This document shows positions 18,088-25,875 of a stretch of DNA of 50,779 bases, piece after piece. The first letter of the stretch is position 1. Each line of letters opens with the position of its first letter. The stretch spans positions 1 to 50,779 of the forward strand of contig NZ_JAFFQA010000038.1 in the NCBI RefSeq assembly GCF_016919065.1. The letters are read 5' to 3'. A model generated the notes under the pieces. The model searched no databases and was not told where the DNA came from. It worked only from the letters and a program-made list of their open reading frames with translations. The translations under genes were made by a program, and so were the position numbers. The stretch is from Desulfobulbus rhabdoformis (GTDB taxonomy: Bacteria; Desulfobacterota; Desulfobulbia; Desulfobulbales; Desulfobulbaceae).

Positions 18088-18675
18088 TTAGTCCGTAGGC
18101 AGGGTAAACGAATCAATCAGTGCATCAATGTCCTGTTGCCAGGACACAAAATTTTTCTTCGCCTGCTCTCTACTCTCACCCAGACCTCGACAACTGACAG
18201 ACCAGGTTAATCCGGGGGTTGCGGTCATAATCACCCGCCCGTAGAGGTACTCATCAAGGCCTTGGCGCAATCGGTAGGTGCCCACATGGGTCGGCCGCCC
18301 ATCCAATCGCCCTGTACTGGCTTTGATAACGTGCAGGTGTTCTTCCTCCTGCCCCAGCACTTCCTGCAACTCCTCTTTGGTGGGTGTTTGCTCAAAGATC
18401 TCATCAATCTCTTCCTGCCTTGCATTGACCGCATTGGGATACTCCTTTACCATCACCGCACACGCTGCTGCTGGCACCCCATCCGGCGTAACGAGTTGCA
18501 CCCGCATTGCACGTTGCGCTCCAGGTGTGAATATCCACGATGCCGGATAGTGGAAGCTAAAGCCAAATTGGTCATTCAGGTATCGTGCTGTTGTATTTGC
18601 TGCAGGTGCGTTTCCAGCTGCCAACACACAGACGAAGAAAAGCAAGATGCCACGTAAGGAAAAGAGTAGGCGCAT
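18088..18675 (-). CDS. Secreted PsbP/DcrB-like hypothetical protein
   Basis: 195 residues from ATG 18675, chosen because it begins a clear signal peptide (MRLLFSLRGILLFF, cleavage after about AANA-PA). The mature part begins with FGFSFHYPASW, a pattern seen in PsbP-like and DcrB-like periplasmic domains. No catalytic motif is visible. The substrate or partner is unknown. Confidence 0.7.
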   Translation of the reverse strand: MRLLFSLRGILLFFVCVLAAGNAPAANTTARYLNDQFGFSFHYPASWIFTPGAQRAMRVQLVTPDGVPAAACAVMVKEYPNAVNARQEEIDEIFEQTPTKEELQEVLGQEEEHLHVIKASTGRLDGRPTHVGTYRLRQGLDEYLYGRVIMTATPGLTWSVSCRGLGESREQAKKNFVSWQQDIDALIDSFTLPTD

Positions 18676-18848
18676 ATCGTATTCCAAAATAATTTTCTTA
18701 TTCAAGATTCCCTCAACTAAAAGCCCAATCACAGGTTCAGCTTTACGATCAGTCATGGGCGCGGTATGGTTGTTGAATCATTTATAGAGGATTAGCCAGA
18801 AGTTACACCCGTTTTCAGGCAATATCCAGAGCCCAAATCACCGCGTCC

Positions 18849-19493
18849 ATGTCTACCCAGCAGATTCCACCATTTACCCCAGAGGCATTGACCCTGCTTT
18901 TTCGCCAGGAGAATTTTCTCGCCTTTCAAAAGCCGGGATTTCCTTCCCACTACTGGGCACCGCTTCTGGCCGCCTGTTGTGGTGCCAGTCGTAACGAGGT
19001 CTTTTTTCTTATGCCAGGCGACCTGATCCAGAAGCAGGGAGTGTGGTGCCTCAACCTACGTAGGCTTGGTGATGCTGATACACCGACACGCACCATCCCA
19101 CTGCACCCCTGGCTACTGCAACTAGGCCTCATCGATTTAATCCGCAGCCAGCAGGAAACAGATCCGCAAAAGCGGCTTTTTTCCGAATATCGGGCGGGTC
19201 GGGAAAACGCGGGCATGGTCTTTTCACGCGCCTTTGTCCAGTGGATAAAAACCATTGTAGCAGCCCTTGCCCCGGAGCAACAGCACCTCTTTGCAGCCGA
19301 CTTTCACTTTCCATCCCTACGGGCACTGTTCTGGCAGCAGGTTGAGCTGGCCGGGCTGAGCAGCCAAAGTGTTGAACTGTTGCGAGGCCAGCAAGGAGAC
19401 CTGACCCGGGTTGCAAAAGAGCTTGCAACCTTACCGATGCAAGAGTTGTTTCCGCCTCTACCGGATTTTAAAGATATCTATATACAACCATGA
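18849..19493 (+). CDS. Degenerate tyrosine-recombinase-like protein
   Basis: 214 residues resembling only the catalytic domain of phage-type integrases. The segment YWAPLLAACCGASRNEV corresponds to the usual LLGLFTGARLNE region, and RTIPLHPWLLQLGL to the strand before the active site. The catalytic residues look lost: the first Arg is shifted by one, the H-x-x-R box reads FPSLRALF, and no C-terminal Tyr is in place. It therefore probably does not recombine DNA. It could be a domesticated DNA-binding protein or a decaying integrase. The frame is intact, which favours a retained function. Confidence 0.6.
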   Translation: MSTQQIPPFTPEALTLLFRQENFLAFQKPGFPSHYWAPLLAACCGASRNEVFFLMPGDLIQKQGVWCLNLRRLGDADTPTRTIPLHPWLLQLGLIDLIRSQQETDPQKRLFSEYRAGRENAGMVFSRAFVQWIKTIVAALAPEQQHLFAADFHFPSLRALFWQQVELAGLSSQSVELLRGQQGDLTRVAKELATLPMQELFPPLPDFKDIYIQP

Positions 19494-19506
19494 GGTCTTG
19501 AAGGAA

Positions 19507-19637
19507 TCTTGAATAATTGCTTTTTCTGCCAATCTCTGCGTTATGCTCAAAATTTTATCCTCGGAATATCAAGCATATGCCTGCGGTAAAATTTTTCACA
19601 TGCCTTGACCTTGATTGAAAAATCTAATTATTCAAGA
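19507..19637. repeat. Palindromic repeat element with 12-bp inverted ends
   Basis: TCTTGAATAATT (19507-19518) and AATTATTCAAGA (19626-19637) are perfect inverted repeats, continued inwards by TTTTTC/GAAAAA with small slips. The 131-bp unit has AT-rich arms and a hairpin-prone middle, and fills the gap between two genes. It may be a MITE-type element of a second family. Confidence 0.5.
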
Positions 19638-19693
19638 CACCCTTGAGAGGTAAAAGACCACTTATCATTAATTCATTCCAGGAAAGAGACACC

Positions 19694-20368
19694 ATGCAAC
19701 CATCCAACCCCACCTGCGCCGCCTGCTCGTTTAAACCCGATGAACGTATCTGTCGCACCGAGGGAGGACGCCACCCCGAAAACTGTCCCACGGTCCGCAA
19801 ACCCGAACTGATAGAGGAGTCCCGGGCTGAGTATGCAAAGAGTGAAAACGCCGAGTTTGCCCGCCAGGCCTCTCTTCAGGAACGAGATGGCTACGCAAAC
19901 CGAGAGCTCGGCTACGCCAAGGTTCGTCCCGCCAAACCCCGCATTGAGGAAATTTTAGACTTCATTGGCAAGATGGGCTACAAAAAAGTGGGTATGGCCT
20001 TTTGCCTTGGCCTGCGAAACGAGGCCAAAATTGTAGAACGTTTTTTTAAAAACCACGGAATCGAGATGGTCTCGGTCATCTGCAAGGTTGGCCGCATCCC
20101 CAAGGAAGAGTTGGGATTGACCGATCAGGACAAAATCAGTGTCTGCACCTTTGAAACCATGTGCAACCCTATCCTCCAGGCACAGGTACTCAATTCAGAA
20201 CAGACCGAGTTCAATATTCTTTTAGGGCTCTGCGTGGGGCATGACTCCCTTTTCCTCAAGTATGCCGAGGCCCCCTGCACCGTGCTAGCGGTCAAAGATC
20301 GGGTCACCGGCCATAACCCGCTGGCGGCTGTGTATACGCTGGATTCGTATTACAGGGCCTTAAAATAA
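19694..20368 (+). CDS. DUF1847 cysteine-rich metal-binding protein
   Basis: 224 residues from ATG 19694 (GGAAAGAG before it). An N-terminal CAAC...C...C cluster (Cys at about 8, 11, 20 and 30) looks like a metal site, followed by a Rossmann-like domain (KKVGMAFCLGLRNEAKIV) with further conserved Cys residues (VICKVGRIP, CNPILQAQ, LGLCVGHDSLF). This is the DUF1847 family, frequent in anaerobes and methanogens, with no proven role. Confidence 0.9.
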   Translation: MQPSNPTCAACSFKPDERICRTEGGRHPENCPTVRKPELIEESRAEYAKSENAEFARQASLQERDGYANRELGYAKVRPAKPRIEEILDFIGKMGYKKVGMAFCLGLRNEAKIVERFFKNHGIEMVSVICKVGRIPKEELGLTDQDKISVCTFETMCNPILQAQVLNSEQTEFNILLGLCVGHDSLFLKYAEAPCTVLAVKDRVTGHNPLAAVYTLDSYYRALK

Positions 20369-20400
20369 TTTAGAACCTTCATTTCAAGGGCAGCAGAGGC

Positions 20401-21801
20401 TCAGCCAGCCTCCTGCCGTGTTCCCCGGCTGATGGAAAGGATCACGCCCAGACAGGAAAAAAATGAAAACACGACCAAGGCCGTCCGCATACTGATGATA
20501 AATTGATCAAGGTTTGCATTGGTGACGGCCTGGTCTCCCATAAACAGGGAAAAGACCAGGGTAATCGTTGTCAGGCTGGTGGCCATACCCAGGGTGCGCA
20601 TGGCGCCGATCATCCCAGAGGCCACCCCGAACTGACGCCGCTCCACGCTATCCATAATGGCGGTGGAATTCGGGGTGATAAAAATTCCAAAACCAGCTCC
20701 AATCAGCAAAAGCTCCACTGCAACAAGCCAGAGCGGTGTCCGGGTACTCAGGGTCAAGGCCGCCAGGAGCAACCCTGCAGCACTGATGAGCATGCCGGCG
20801 GTTGCCAGCTTGGCGATGGCAATTCGATCTGCAAGACGTCCGGAGAGAGGTGAAGTAACCACCTGCATGAGCGGTTGCAAAAGAAGGATTAACCCGGCTT
20901 CACGGGCCGTGAGGCCCTTTGCGTACTGCAAAAAAAGGCTCATAAAAAAAACAATGCCAAAGGTGGCCGCGTAGTTGCCCAGCGCAGCCAGGCTGCTCAG
21001 GGTAAAAAATCGATTTTGCGAGAGTAATCGAACATCGAGCAGTGGGCTGTTGCTGCTTTTTTCCAACACAAGGAAACCACCCAAGCCGAGCGTGCCTGCA
21101 AGCAACAGCGGGAGCCCCAACCACAACTGCTGGGCGTGAGCTGCTCCGGTCATGATGCAGCCGACACTGAGGCCGTATACCGTGCTCCCCAGCCAGTCCA
21201 TCCGTTCACCCGAGGCATTTTTCTCCATTTCACGCATACCAAATAGGCAAACAAAGACCGCTGCAAGCCCAATGGGCACCGGGCTAAGAAACACATGCCG
21301 CCACCCGAAATGTTCCGTGATGTAGCCACCAATCACCGGACCGGTGGATAATCCTACATAGGTACAGGCGGAGACCAGGCCGATCTTGCGTGCCCGTAGC
21401 TCTGGAGGGAAGGCAGCCGCCACCAGGGCCATGCTGCCGGAAAGCATGGTTGCCGCACCGATTCCCTGAAAAAACCGCAGGGTGATAACAGTGTAGATAC
21501 TGGTACTGAAACCAAGGAGAAAGGTAAAACCGGTAAATATGCCCAACCCGCTTAAAAACATAATCCGCTGGCCAATGATATCCCCCAGGCGCCCAAAGGT
21601 GAGCATAAACATGGCCAGCGAGAGCACGTAGGTCTGCTCAACCAGTCCTATCTGCATGGCTGAGGCATTGAGATCCCGCCCCAAAGATGGCAGGGCAACA
21701 CCTATAGAGGTGAGCATAAACGGTGCCATGAACTGGGCGAGACAGACCGTCAACAAAATCATATTGGCGGAGGTTAAAGGGGGGGGTGTTGCTTTCTCCA
21801 T
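20401..21801 (-). CDS. MFS drug exporter, DHA2 (EmrB/QacA) type
   Basis: 466 residues with about 14 membrane segments. Motif A is in the first loop (GRLGDIIGQR) and motif C in segment 5 (STGPVIGGYI), the marks of H+-coupled antiporters. DHA2 members export drugs or dyes. There is no membrane-fusion partner (EmrA-like) next to it. The ribosome site is weak. Confidence 0.9.
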   Translation of the reverse strand: MEKATPPPLTSANMILLTVCLAQFMAPFMLTSIGVALPSLGRDLNASAMQIGLVEQTYVLSLAMFMLTFGRLGDIIGQRIMFLSGLGIFTGFTFLLGFSTSIYTVITLRFFQGIGAATMLSGSMALVAAAFPPELRARKIGLVSACTYVGLSTGPVIGGYITEHFGWRHVFLSPVPIGLAAVFVCLFGMREMEKNASGERMDWLGSTVYGLSVGCIMTGAAHAQQLWLGLPLLLAGTLGLGGFLVLEKSSNSPLLDVRLLSQNRFFTLSSLAALGNYAATFGIVFFMSLFLQYAKGLTAREAGLILLLQPLMQVVTSPLSGRLADRIAIAKLATAGMLISAAGLLLAALTLSTRTPLWLVAVELLLIGAGFGIFITPNSTAIMDSVERRQFGVASGMIGAMRTLGMATSLTTITLVFSLFMGDQAVTNANLDQFIISMRTALVVFSFFSCLGVILSISRGTRQEAG

Positions 21802-21969
21802 ACTTCAGCTCCCAAAGCGGACGTTATGCGCCCACAACATCAAAATATTTCGATCTCGCCATGGGCGAGCAGCTGTTTTCTTCTGCTGGAGGCGAAGATA
21901 CTCAATCCCGCAGATTGCAGCCAGTCTCCAAAGAAAAAATTAACAATCCCAAGTATGAGGAGTATCTCA

Positions 21970-22377
21970 ATGCAACCAACAATCCTTCCTGAACTCTACA
22001 GTATCGGCATTGTTCATGGTGATATTGTCGATCTTGACAAGGCCCCAAAAAACTACGACATCTCCGACCACACCGGTATTCTTGAAATCGATCCCCGCTA
22101 TCAGGAAGCCATTGATGGCATTAAAACTGGCATGACCATCGTGGTCCTCTTCTGGCTGCACCGCTCCTCTCGCGATATCCTGAAGGTCTACCCGCGCGGT
22201 GACAAAAGCCGGGGGTTAAGTGGTGTTTTTGCCACCCGCAGCCCGGTACGCCCCAACCCAATCGCTCTTTCCGAATTGACTGTCCTTTCGGTGGAGGGAA
22301 ACCGCATTGCAGTGCGCGGACTGGACGTGCTGGACCAGACACCGATCATTGACATCAAAAAGAAGGTCGCCTCTTAA
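21970..22377 (+). CDS. trmO: TrmO/TsaA-like tRNA N6-methyladenosine methyltransferase
   Basis: 135 residues from ATG 21970 (GAGG nine bases before). It has the TsaA core: YSIGIVHG start, then RGLSGVFATRSPVRPNPIAL, the S-adenosylmethionine-binding segment of this beta-barrel fold. Members methylate t6A37 of some tRNAs. It is shorter than the E. coli protein and lacks its C-terminal extension, as do many bacterial relatives, so the substrate is not certain. Confidence 0.82.
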   Translation: MQPTILPELYSIGIVHGDIVDLDKAPKNYDISDHTGILEIDPRYQEAIDGIKTGMTIVVLFWLHRSSRDILKVYPRGDKSRGLSGVFATRSPVRPNPIALSELTVLSVEGNRIAVRGLDVLDQTPIIDIKKKVAS

Positions 22378-22518
22378 GCCTTCCGTATTTTTCCTATCTT
22401 CTTTGGGGCTTAAAGATATACACTACGTTTATGAGGCCAGCTCAAAAACGGCCTGAGCATATATTGTTTACACATCGACCGATCGCGAGCATTGTTTTTT
22501 CCCTACACGAGGTCAGTT

Positions 22519-24051
22519 ATGTTTGAATCTGCTGAACTGGGACACAAAGTTAAAAAATCCGTTTACGAAGACGAGGTACCAGCCCTGCGCGAGGCACTGC
22601 TGACAGCGCAGATGGAGCTGGCCCAGTCCGGAGCCTTTCAGGTGATCATTCTCATCGGCGGCCTGGACGGCGCAGGACGTGGGGCCACCGTCAACCTGCT
22701 CAACGAGTGGATGGACCCGCGCCATATTCAAACCCATGGCATGGGCGAACCAACCGACGAAGAACTTGACCGCCCCATGATGTGGCGCTTCTGGCGTGCC
22801 CTGCCCCCCAAAGGGAAAATCGGGGTCTTTTTAGGTTCCTGGTACACCTGGCCCATTCTCAACCGAGTCAATGGCAAGACAGACACTGCAGACCTGGAAC
22901 AGAGCCTGGGTAGGGCAAAACGACTGGAAAAGATGCTGGTGGATGAGGGGGGGTTAATCCTCAAATTCTGGCTCCATCTCTCCAAAAAGCAGCAAAAAAA
23001 ACGATTTACCGAACTGGAGAAGAACCCTCTCACCCGGTGGAAGGTCACCAAACGCGATTGGAGACGCTATAAGCTCTACGATACGTTTCGAGAGGTGCAT
23101 GAAAACGTTATTCGCCATACCAGTACGGCAGAAGCCCCATGGCTTATTGTCGAGGGGGAGGATGCCCGCTACCGCAACCTGACCGTGGGCAAAATTCTGC
23201 TCAAGGCCCTCCAGGAACGTCTCCAGCTGGCACAAGCCCCTGCCCCCAAAGCTCTGACGCCACCATGGATGCCGCCCATTGACAACCTCCACCTGCTCAA
23301 AACCCTGGATATGAGCCAGGTGCTGGAGAAAAAAGAGTATAAAGCGCAACTGCAGAAATACCAGGCACGCCTGGCCGAGTTGACCCGAGATTCCAAATTT
23401 AAATACATGTCTGTTATTGCGGTCTTTGAAGGGAACGATGCAGCAGGAAAAGGAGGCAGCATTCGACGCATCACCAAAGCACTTGATGCTCGTTTTTACC
23501 AGGTCATCCCCATCGCGGCCCCCACAGAAGAGGAACGGGCCCAGCCCTACCTCTGGCGCTTCTGGCGTCATCTGCCCCGCAAAGGGCGGGTTACCATTTT
23601 TGATCGCTCCTGGTACGGACGCGTGTTGGTGGAACGGGTCGAGGAATTCTGTGCTGAAGCGGACTGGATGCGGGCCTACAGTGAAATCAATGATTTTGAA
23701 GCCCAGCTGGTACGGCACAATCTGCTGGTGGTCAAATTCTGGCTGGCCATTACCAAGGATGAACAGTTACGCCGCTTTAAAGATCGTGAAAAGACTGCAT
23801 TTAAGACCTTTAAAATCACTGAGGAAGACTGGCGCAATCGGGAAAAATGGGAACTCTATGAGCAGGCGGTCTGTGATATGGTGGATCGAACCAGCACCCT
23901 TCTTGCCCCCTGGACGCTGGTGGAGGCCAACAGCAAGTATTGTGCTCGCTTGAAAGTGCTGAAAACGCTCTGTGACCAGATCGAAACAAAACTCAAGCAC
24001 TTGCATGAATCCGGGGTTAACTACCTGGATACACCCAAAAAGAAAACCTGA
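22519..24051 (+). CDS. pap: Polyphosphate:AMP phosphotransferase (two-domain PPK2)
   Basis: 510 residues from ATG 22519, made of two tandem PPK2 domains. The N-domain has P-loop GGLDGAGRG (47-55), but its second motif reads LGSWYTW. The C-domain has a complete GNDAAGKGG (305-313) and DRSWYGR (about 362). This is the pattern of enzymes that phosphorylate AMP to ADP with polyphosphate, where only the C-domain is catalytic. It links with the phosphate uptake genes at 2.5-6.3 kb. Its stop codon is the TGA inside the end of the MITE copy that follows. Confidence 0.92.
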   Translation: MFESAELGHKVKKSVYEDEVPALREALLTAQMELAQSGAFQVIILIGGLDGAGRGATVNLLNEWMDPRHIQTHGMGEPTDEELDRPMMWRFWRALPPKGKIGVFLGSWYTWPILNRVNGKTDTADLEQSLGRAKRLEKMLVDEGGLILKFWLHLSKKQQKKRFTELEKNPLTRWKVTKRDWRRYKLYDTFREVHENVIRHTSTAEAPWLIVEGEDARYRNLTVGKILLKALQERLQLAQAPAPKALTPPWMPPIDNLHLLKTLDMSQVLEKKEYKAQLQKYQARLAELTRDSKFKYMSVIAVFEGNDAAGKGGSIRRITKALDARFYQVIPIAAPTEEERAQPYLWRFWRHLPRKGRVTIFDRSWYGRVLVERVEEFCAEADWMRAYSEINDFEAQLVRHNLLVVKFWLAITKDEQLRRFKDREKTAFKTFKITEEDWRNREKWELYEQAVCDMVDRTSTLLAPWTLVEANSKYCARLKVLKTLCDQIETKLKHLHESGVNYLDTPKKKT

Positions 24052-24264
24052 ATCCGTGAGCATTCATCGTGCGTCAGTTTCGTTATTTGTGACATGCCGA
24101 TTAAAGTACACTTTATCGGCTTGTTACGAACAATGAAGGTGGCGTGCTGATGGATGCCCCAAAAGGCGGTGGGTGAAACTGAACAATACATGAATTTGTC
24201 TAAAAATATTCGTCCATTTAAAAGGATGCGTTGTTCAGTGCCCACCCGCCGTCACGGATTCAGG
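24047..24264. repeat. MITE-like element, long form (copy A)
   Basis: 218 bp with inverted ends CCTGAATCCGTGA / TCACGGATTCAGG and flanking GAAAA duplicated on both sides (24042-24046, 24265-24269), a good 5-bp target duplication. It carries a long imperfect stem in its right half (GGCGGTGGGT...CTGAACAA against TTGTTCAG...CCCACCCGCC) and a hairpin near the middle (GCCGATTAAAGT/ACTTTATCGGC). It encodes no protein. It is about 85-90% alike to the copy at 32395. Confidence 0.85.
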
Positions 24265-24399
24265 GAAAAAATAACGAAGCATGTGGCGGCGGGTGATTGC
24301 TGGTCGACGAATCCTCTTGAATAAAAAGCGATTCATTGGAAAAAACCGTCCCAGGTTCAGCAACACCTGCCGCACCGAGAATGTTCGCGAATTTTGAGG

Positions 24400-24768
24400 T
24401 TATTTATGCCACTCTTTATTGGGCTGCTGTCTTGCTGAGAGAGTAATGAGGATTTTATCGCCACCGGCGACACCTCCCAGGCCAAGCTGTTCATTAAAAC
24501 TTGCTGTAAAAGCTTCCAGCGCGGTGTAGGGTTCATTCGCAATTCTTTCCACACCAACCGCCTTTCCTGCCGAGATGGCCGCTGCAACGATTTCGCTCCA
24601 GTGGGCATCCAGCACGTCTCCTGGCGCACAAAGTTCTGCGTAGGCAACAGTGGACGTTGTGCGATAGTAAATGTACGGTTGAGGAATAGGTGAGCCTTCC
24701 CATTTGACTTTGGATTCAGCAACCAATCCGGTTCTTCCAAGTTCCAACTGCCGACATGCGTACGACAT
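24400..24768 (-). CDS. Hypothetical protein, 122 residues
   Basis: Strong ribosome site GAGGAGG nine bases before the ATG supports it as a real gene. The sequence is rich in Ala and Glu, with several short beta-like stretches and no signal peptide or membrane segment. I do not recognise a family. It is a single gene with MITE copies on both sides. Confidence 0.7.
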   Translation of the reverse strand: MSYACRQLELGRTGLVAESKVKWEGSPIPQPYIYYRTTSTVAYAELCAPGDVLDAHWSEIVAAAISAGKAVGVERIANEPYTALEAFTASFNEQLGLGGVAGGDKILITLSARQQPNKEWHK

Positions 24769-25004
24769 AAAAAAACCTCCTCATGTTCTATTTTTCTTTG
24801 GCATTATAAAATGCCCTTCTGAGTTGAGGTGTCTGTCGTTTCAGGCAAACATCTTTTGAGATATATTTAGATTGTAAACTTTTTAGGCGCAGGTGCAATC
24901 AACTCTTTAATTTTCTTTGTGCCACCCCCGCCCATTTTTTTCAATTTCTCACACTATTCCAAGGGGTTGAACCATGGGGTCGCCCAAACATACGACAGGT
25001 TTAA

Positions 25005-25047
25005 AAAATTCAAGAGCAGTCGCCACTCCCAGAAGAATGGCGACTGC
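25005..25047 (-). terminator. Rho-independent terminator (leftward)
   Basis: Perfect 10-bp stem GCAGTCGCCA (25016-25025) / TGGCGACTGC (25038-25047) with a 12-base loop. Read leftward it is followed by TCTTGAATTTTTT, a T-rich tail. It can end the transcript of the small gene at 25215-25496. Confidence 0.6.
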
Positions 25048-25081
25048 CAAAAACTTTCTGCGCTTTTTCCCTGAGCATTCA

Positions 25082-25177
25082 TTAAATCCGTGACGGCTAA
25101 TTGCCGCTGAATTACACATCTTCTTCAAGAAATAAGCATTTGTTAAAAGAATACTCACAAGAATACTCACGGATTTG
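25082..25177. repeat. Diverged MITE-like element with a 12-bp tandem repeat
   Basis: Ends TTAAATCCGTGAC and TCACGGATTTGG are inverted repeats related to the CCTGAATCCGTGA family, about 96 bp apart. Inside lies a perfect tandem duplication of AAGAATACTCAC (25147-25158, 25159-25170). It is either a decayed member or a related family. Confidence 0.45.
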
Positions 25178-25214
25178 GAATTTTATTCAGGGGACAATTT
25201 TGTGACTCCAATTG

Positions 25215-25496
25215 TTACTTCACCCGTTCTTCGTAGGGAACGCGGCTCACTTCACACCAGACATTTTCCTTCGCGACCAGGCCACGAGAACTTTTATCGG
25301 TTAACTCGACAGCTTCACGATCATTTTCTGCATAGGCGACACACCACTGAGTGCTGGTTGCATTGTGTGCATGCCAATCCTCGCTGAATCTGTCACTGGA
25401 CTCTTTTGCGGCCTCGGAGACAAACGGGTAGGAATTCAGAGTTTTTGTATCAACAACCTTTGCCTCGCCATTATGAACAACATAAAATTTTTTCAT
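25215..25496 (-). CDS. Small protein of unknown function under Fur-like control
   Basis: 93 residues from ATG 25496 (AGGAG seven bases before). Hydrophilic, about 10 kDa, begins MKKFYVVHNG and has a Trp-Cys pair near the middle. No signal peptide. I do not recognise a family. It has its own promoter with an overlapping Fur-like box and a terminator downstream, so it is a monocistronic gene that probably responds to iron. Confidence 0.75.
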   Translation of the reverse strand: MKKFYVVHNGEAKVVDTKTLNSYPFVSEAAKESSDRFSEDWHAHNATSTQWCVAYAENDREAVELTDKSSRGLVAKENVWCEVSRVPYEERVK

Positions 25497-25545
25497 ACTC
25501 AATCTCCTGTGGTAAGAGAGTAGGTTTCAATGGGGTTGCCTTTTA

Positions 25546-25575
25546 TAATAATGATTATCATTATGATTTGGCAAG
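25546..25575 (-). promoter_or_regulatory. Sigma70-type promoter overlapped by a Fur box
   Basis: Read leftward: TTGCCA, an 18-base spacer, TATTAT. The spacer and -10 contain CATAATGATAATCATTATT, which matches about 16 of 19 positions of the Fur consensus. Fur bound here would block RNA polymerase. The start codon at 25496 lies about 50 bases downstream. Confidence 0.7.
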
Positions 25576-25728
25576 AGAAAAAATACAAATATCTTCACGC
25601 TACATGCCACAAAATTTATATTCCGAACATGGGATTAAGGATTTAGGTTGCATGCAGGTTAAAATCCCTCCTTGCTAAAAACAGCAGGCCTCCCCTAGAA
25701 TACTTTTTGATATTATGTCGTTATTATT

Positions 25729-25840
25729 CCTGAATCCGTGACGACGGAGAGGCCGCCCAACGACATATCTTTTTAATAATACAAAGATTTTTAAATCATC
25801 TCTCGTGTTGTTCAGCTTCACCCGCTGGCACGGATTCAGG
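25729..25840. repeat. MITE-like element, short form (copy C)
   Basis: 112 bp. Ends CCTGAATCCGTGACG and GGCACGGATTCAGG are inverted. The inside corresponds to the right half of the long copies (AACGACATA...TTGTTCAGCTTCACCCGC). Flanks TTATT and GTATA show no duplication. It lies 36 bases before a diguanylate cyclase gene. Confidence 0.7.
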
Positions 25841-25875
25841 GTATATCCCCTTTGCCAAAGCCTCAGAGACCTCCC

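Larger units (their letters stand above)
24769..25214. other. Intergenic region of 446 bases with terminator hairpin and diverged MITE
   Basis: No gene is supported. It holds the 24400 gene's upstream region, a terminator-type hairpin at 25005-25047 and a diverged MITE end pair at 25082-25177. A leftward open frame at 24949-25170 with a hydrophobic segment crosses both the hairpin and the MITE end, so I do not call it. Confidence 0.5.

Noticed and set aside
22378..22440. Terminator after trmO (TTAAGCC/GGCTTAA)
   Set aside because: The 7-bp stem has a 22-base loop and no T-run, so it is too weak to call.
24949..25170. 73-codon leftward frame with a hydrophobic segment
   Set aside because: It crosses a MITE end and a terminator hairpin and has no ribosome site, so it is probably not a gene.
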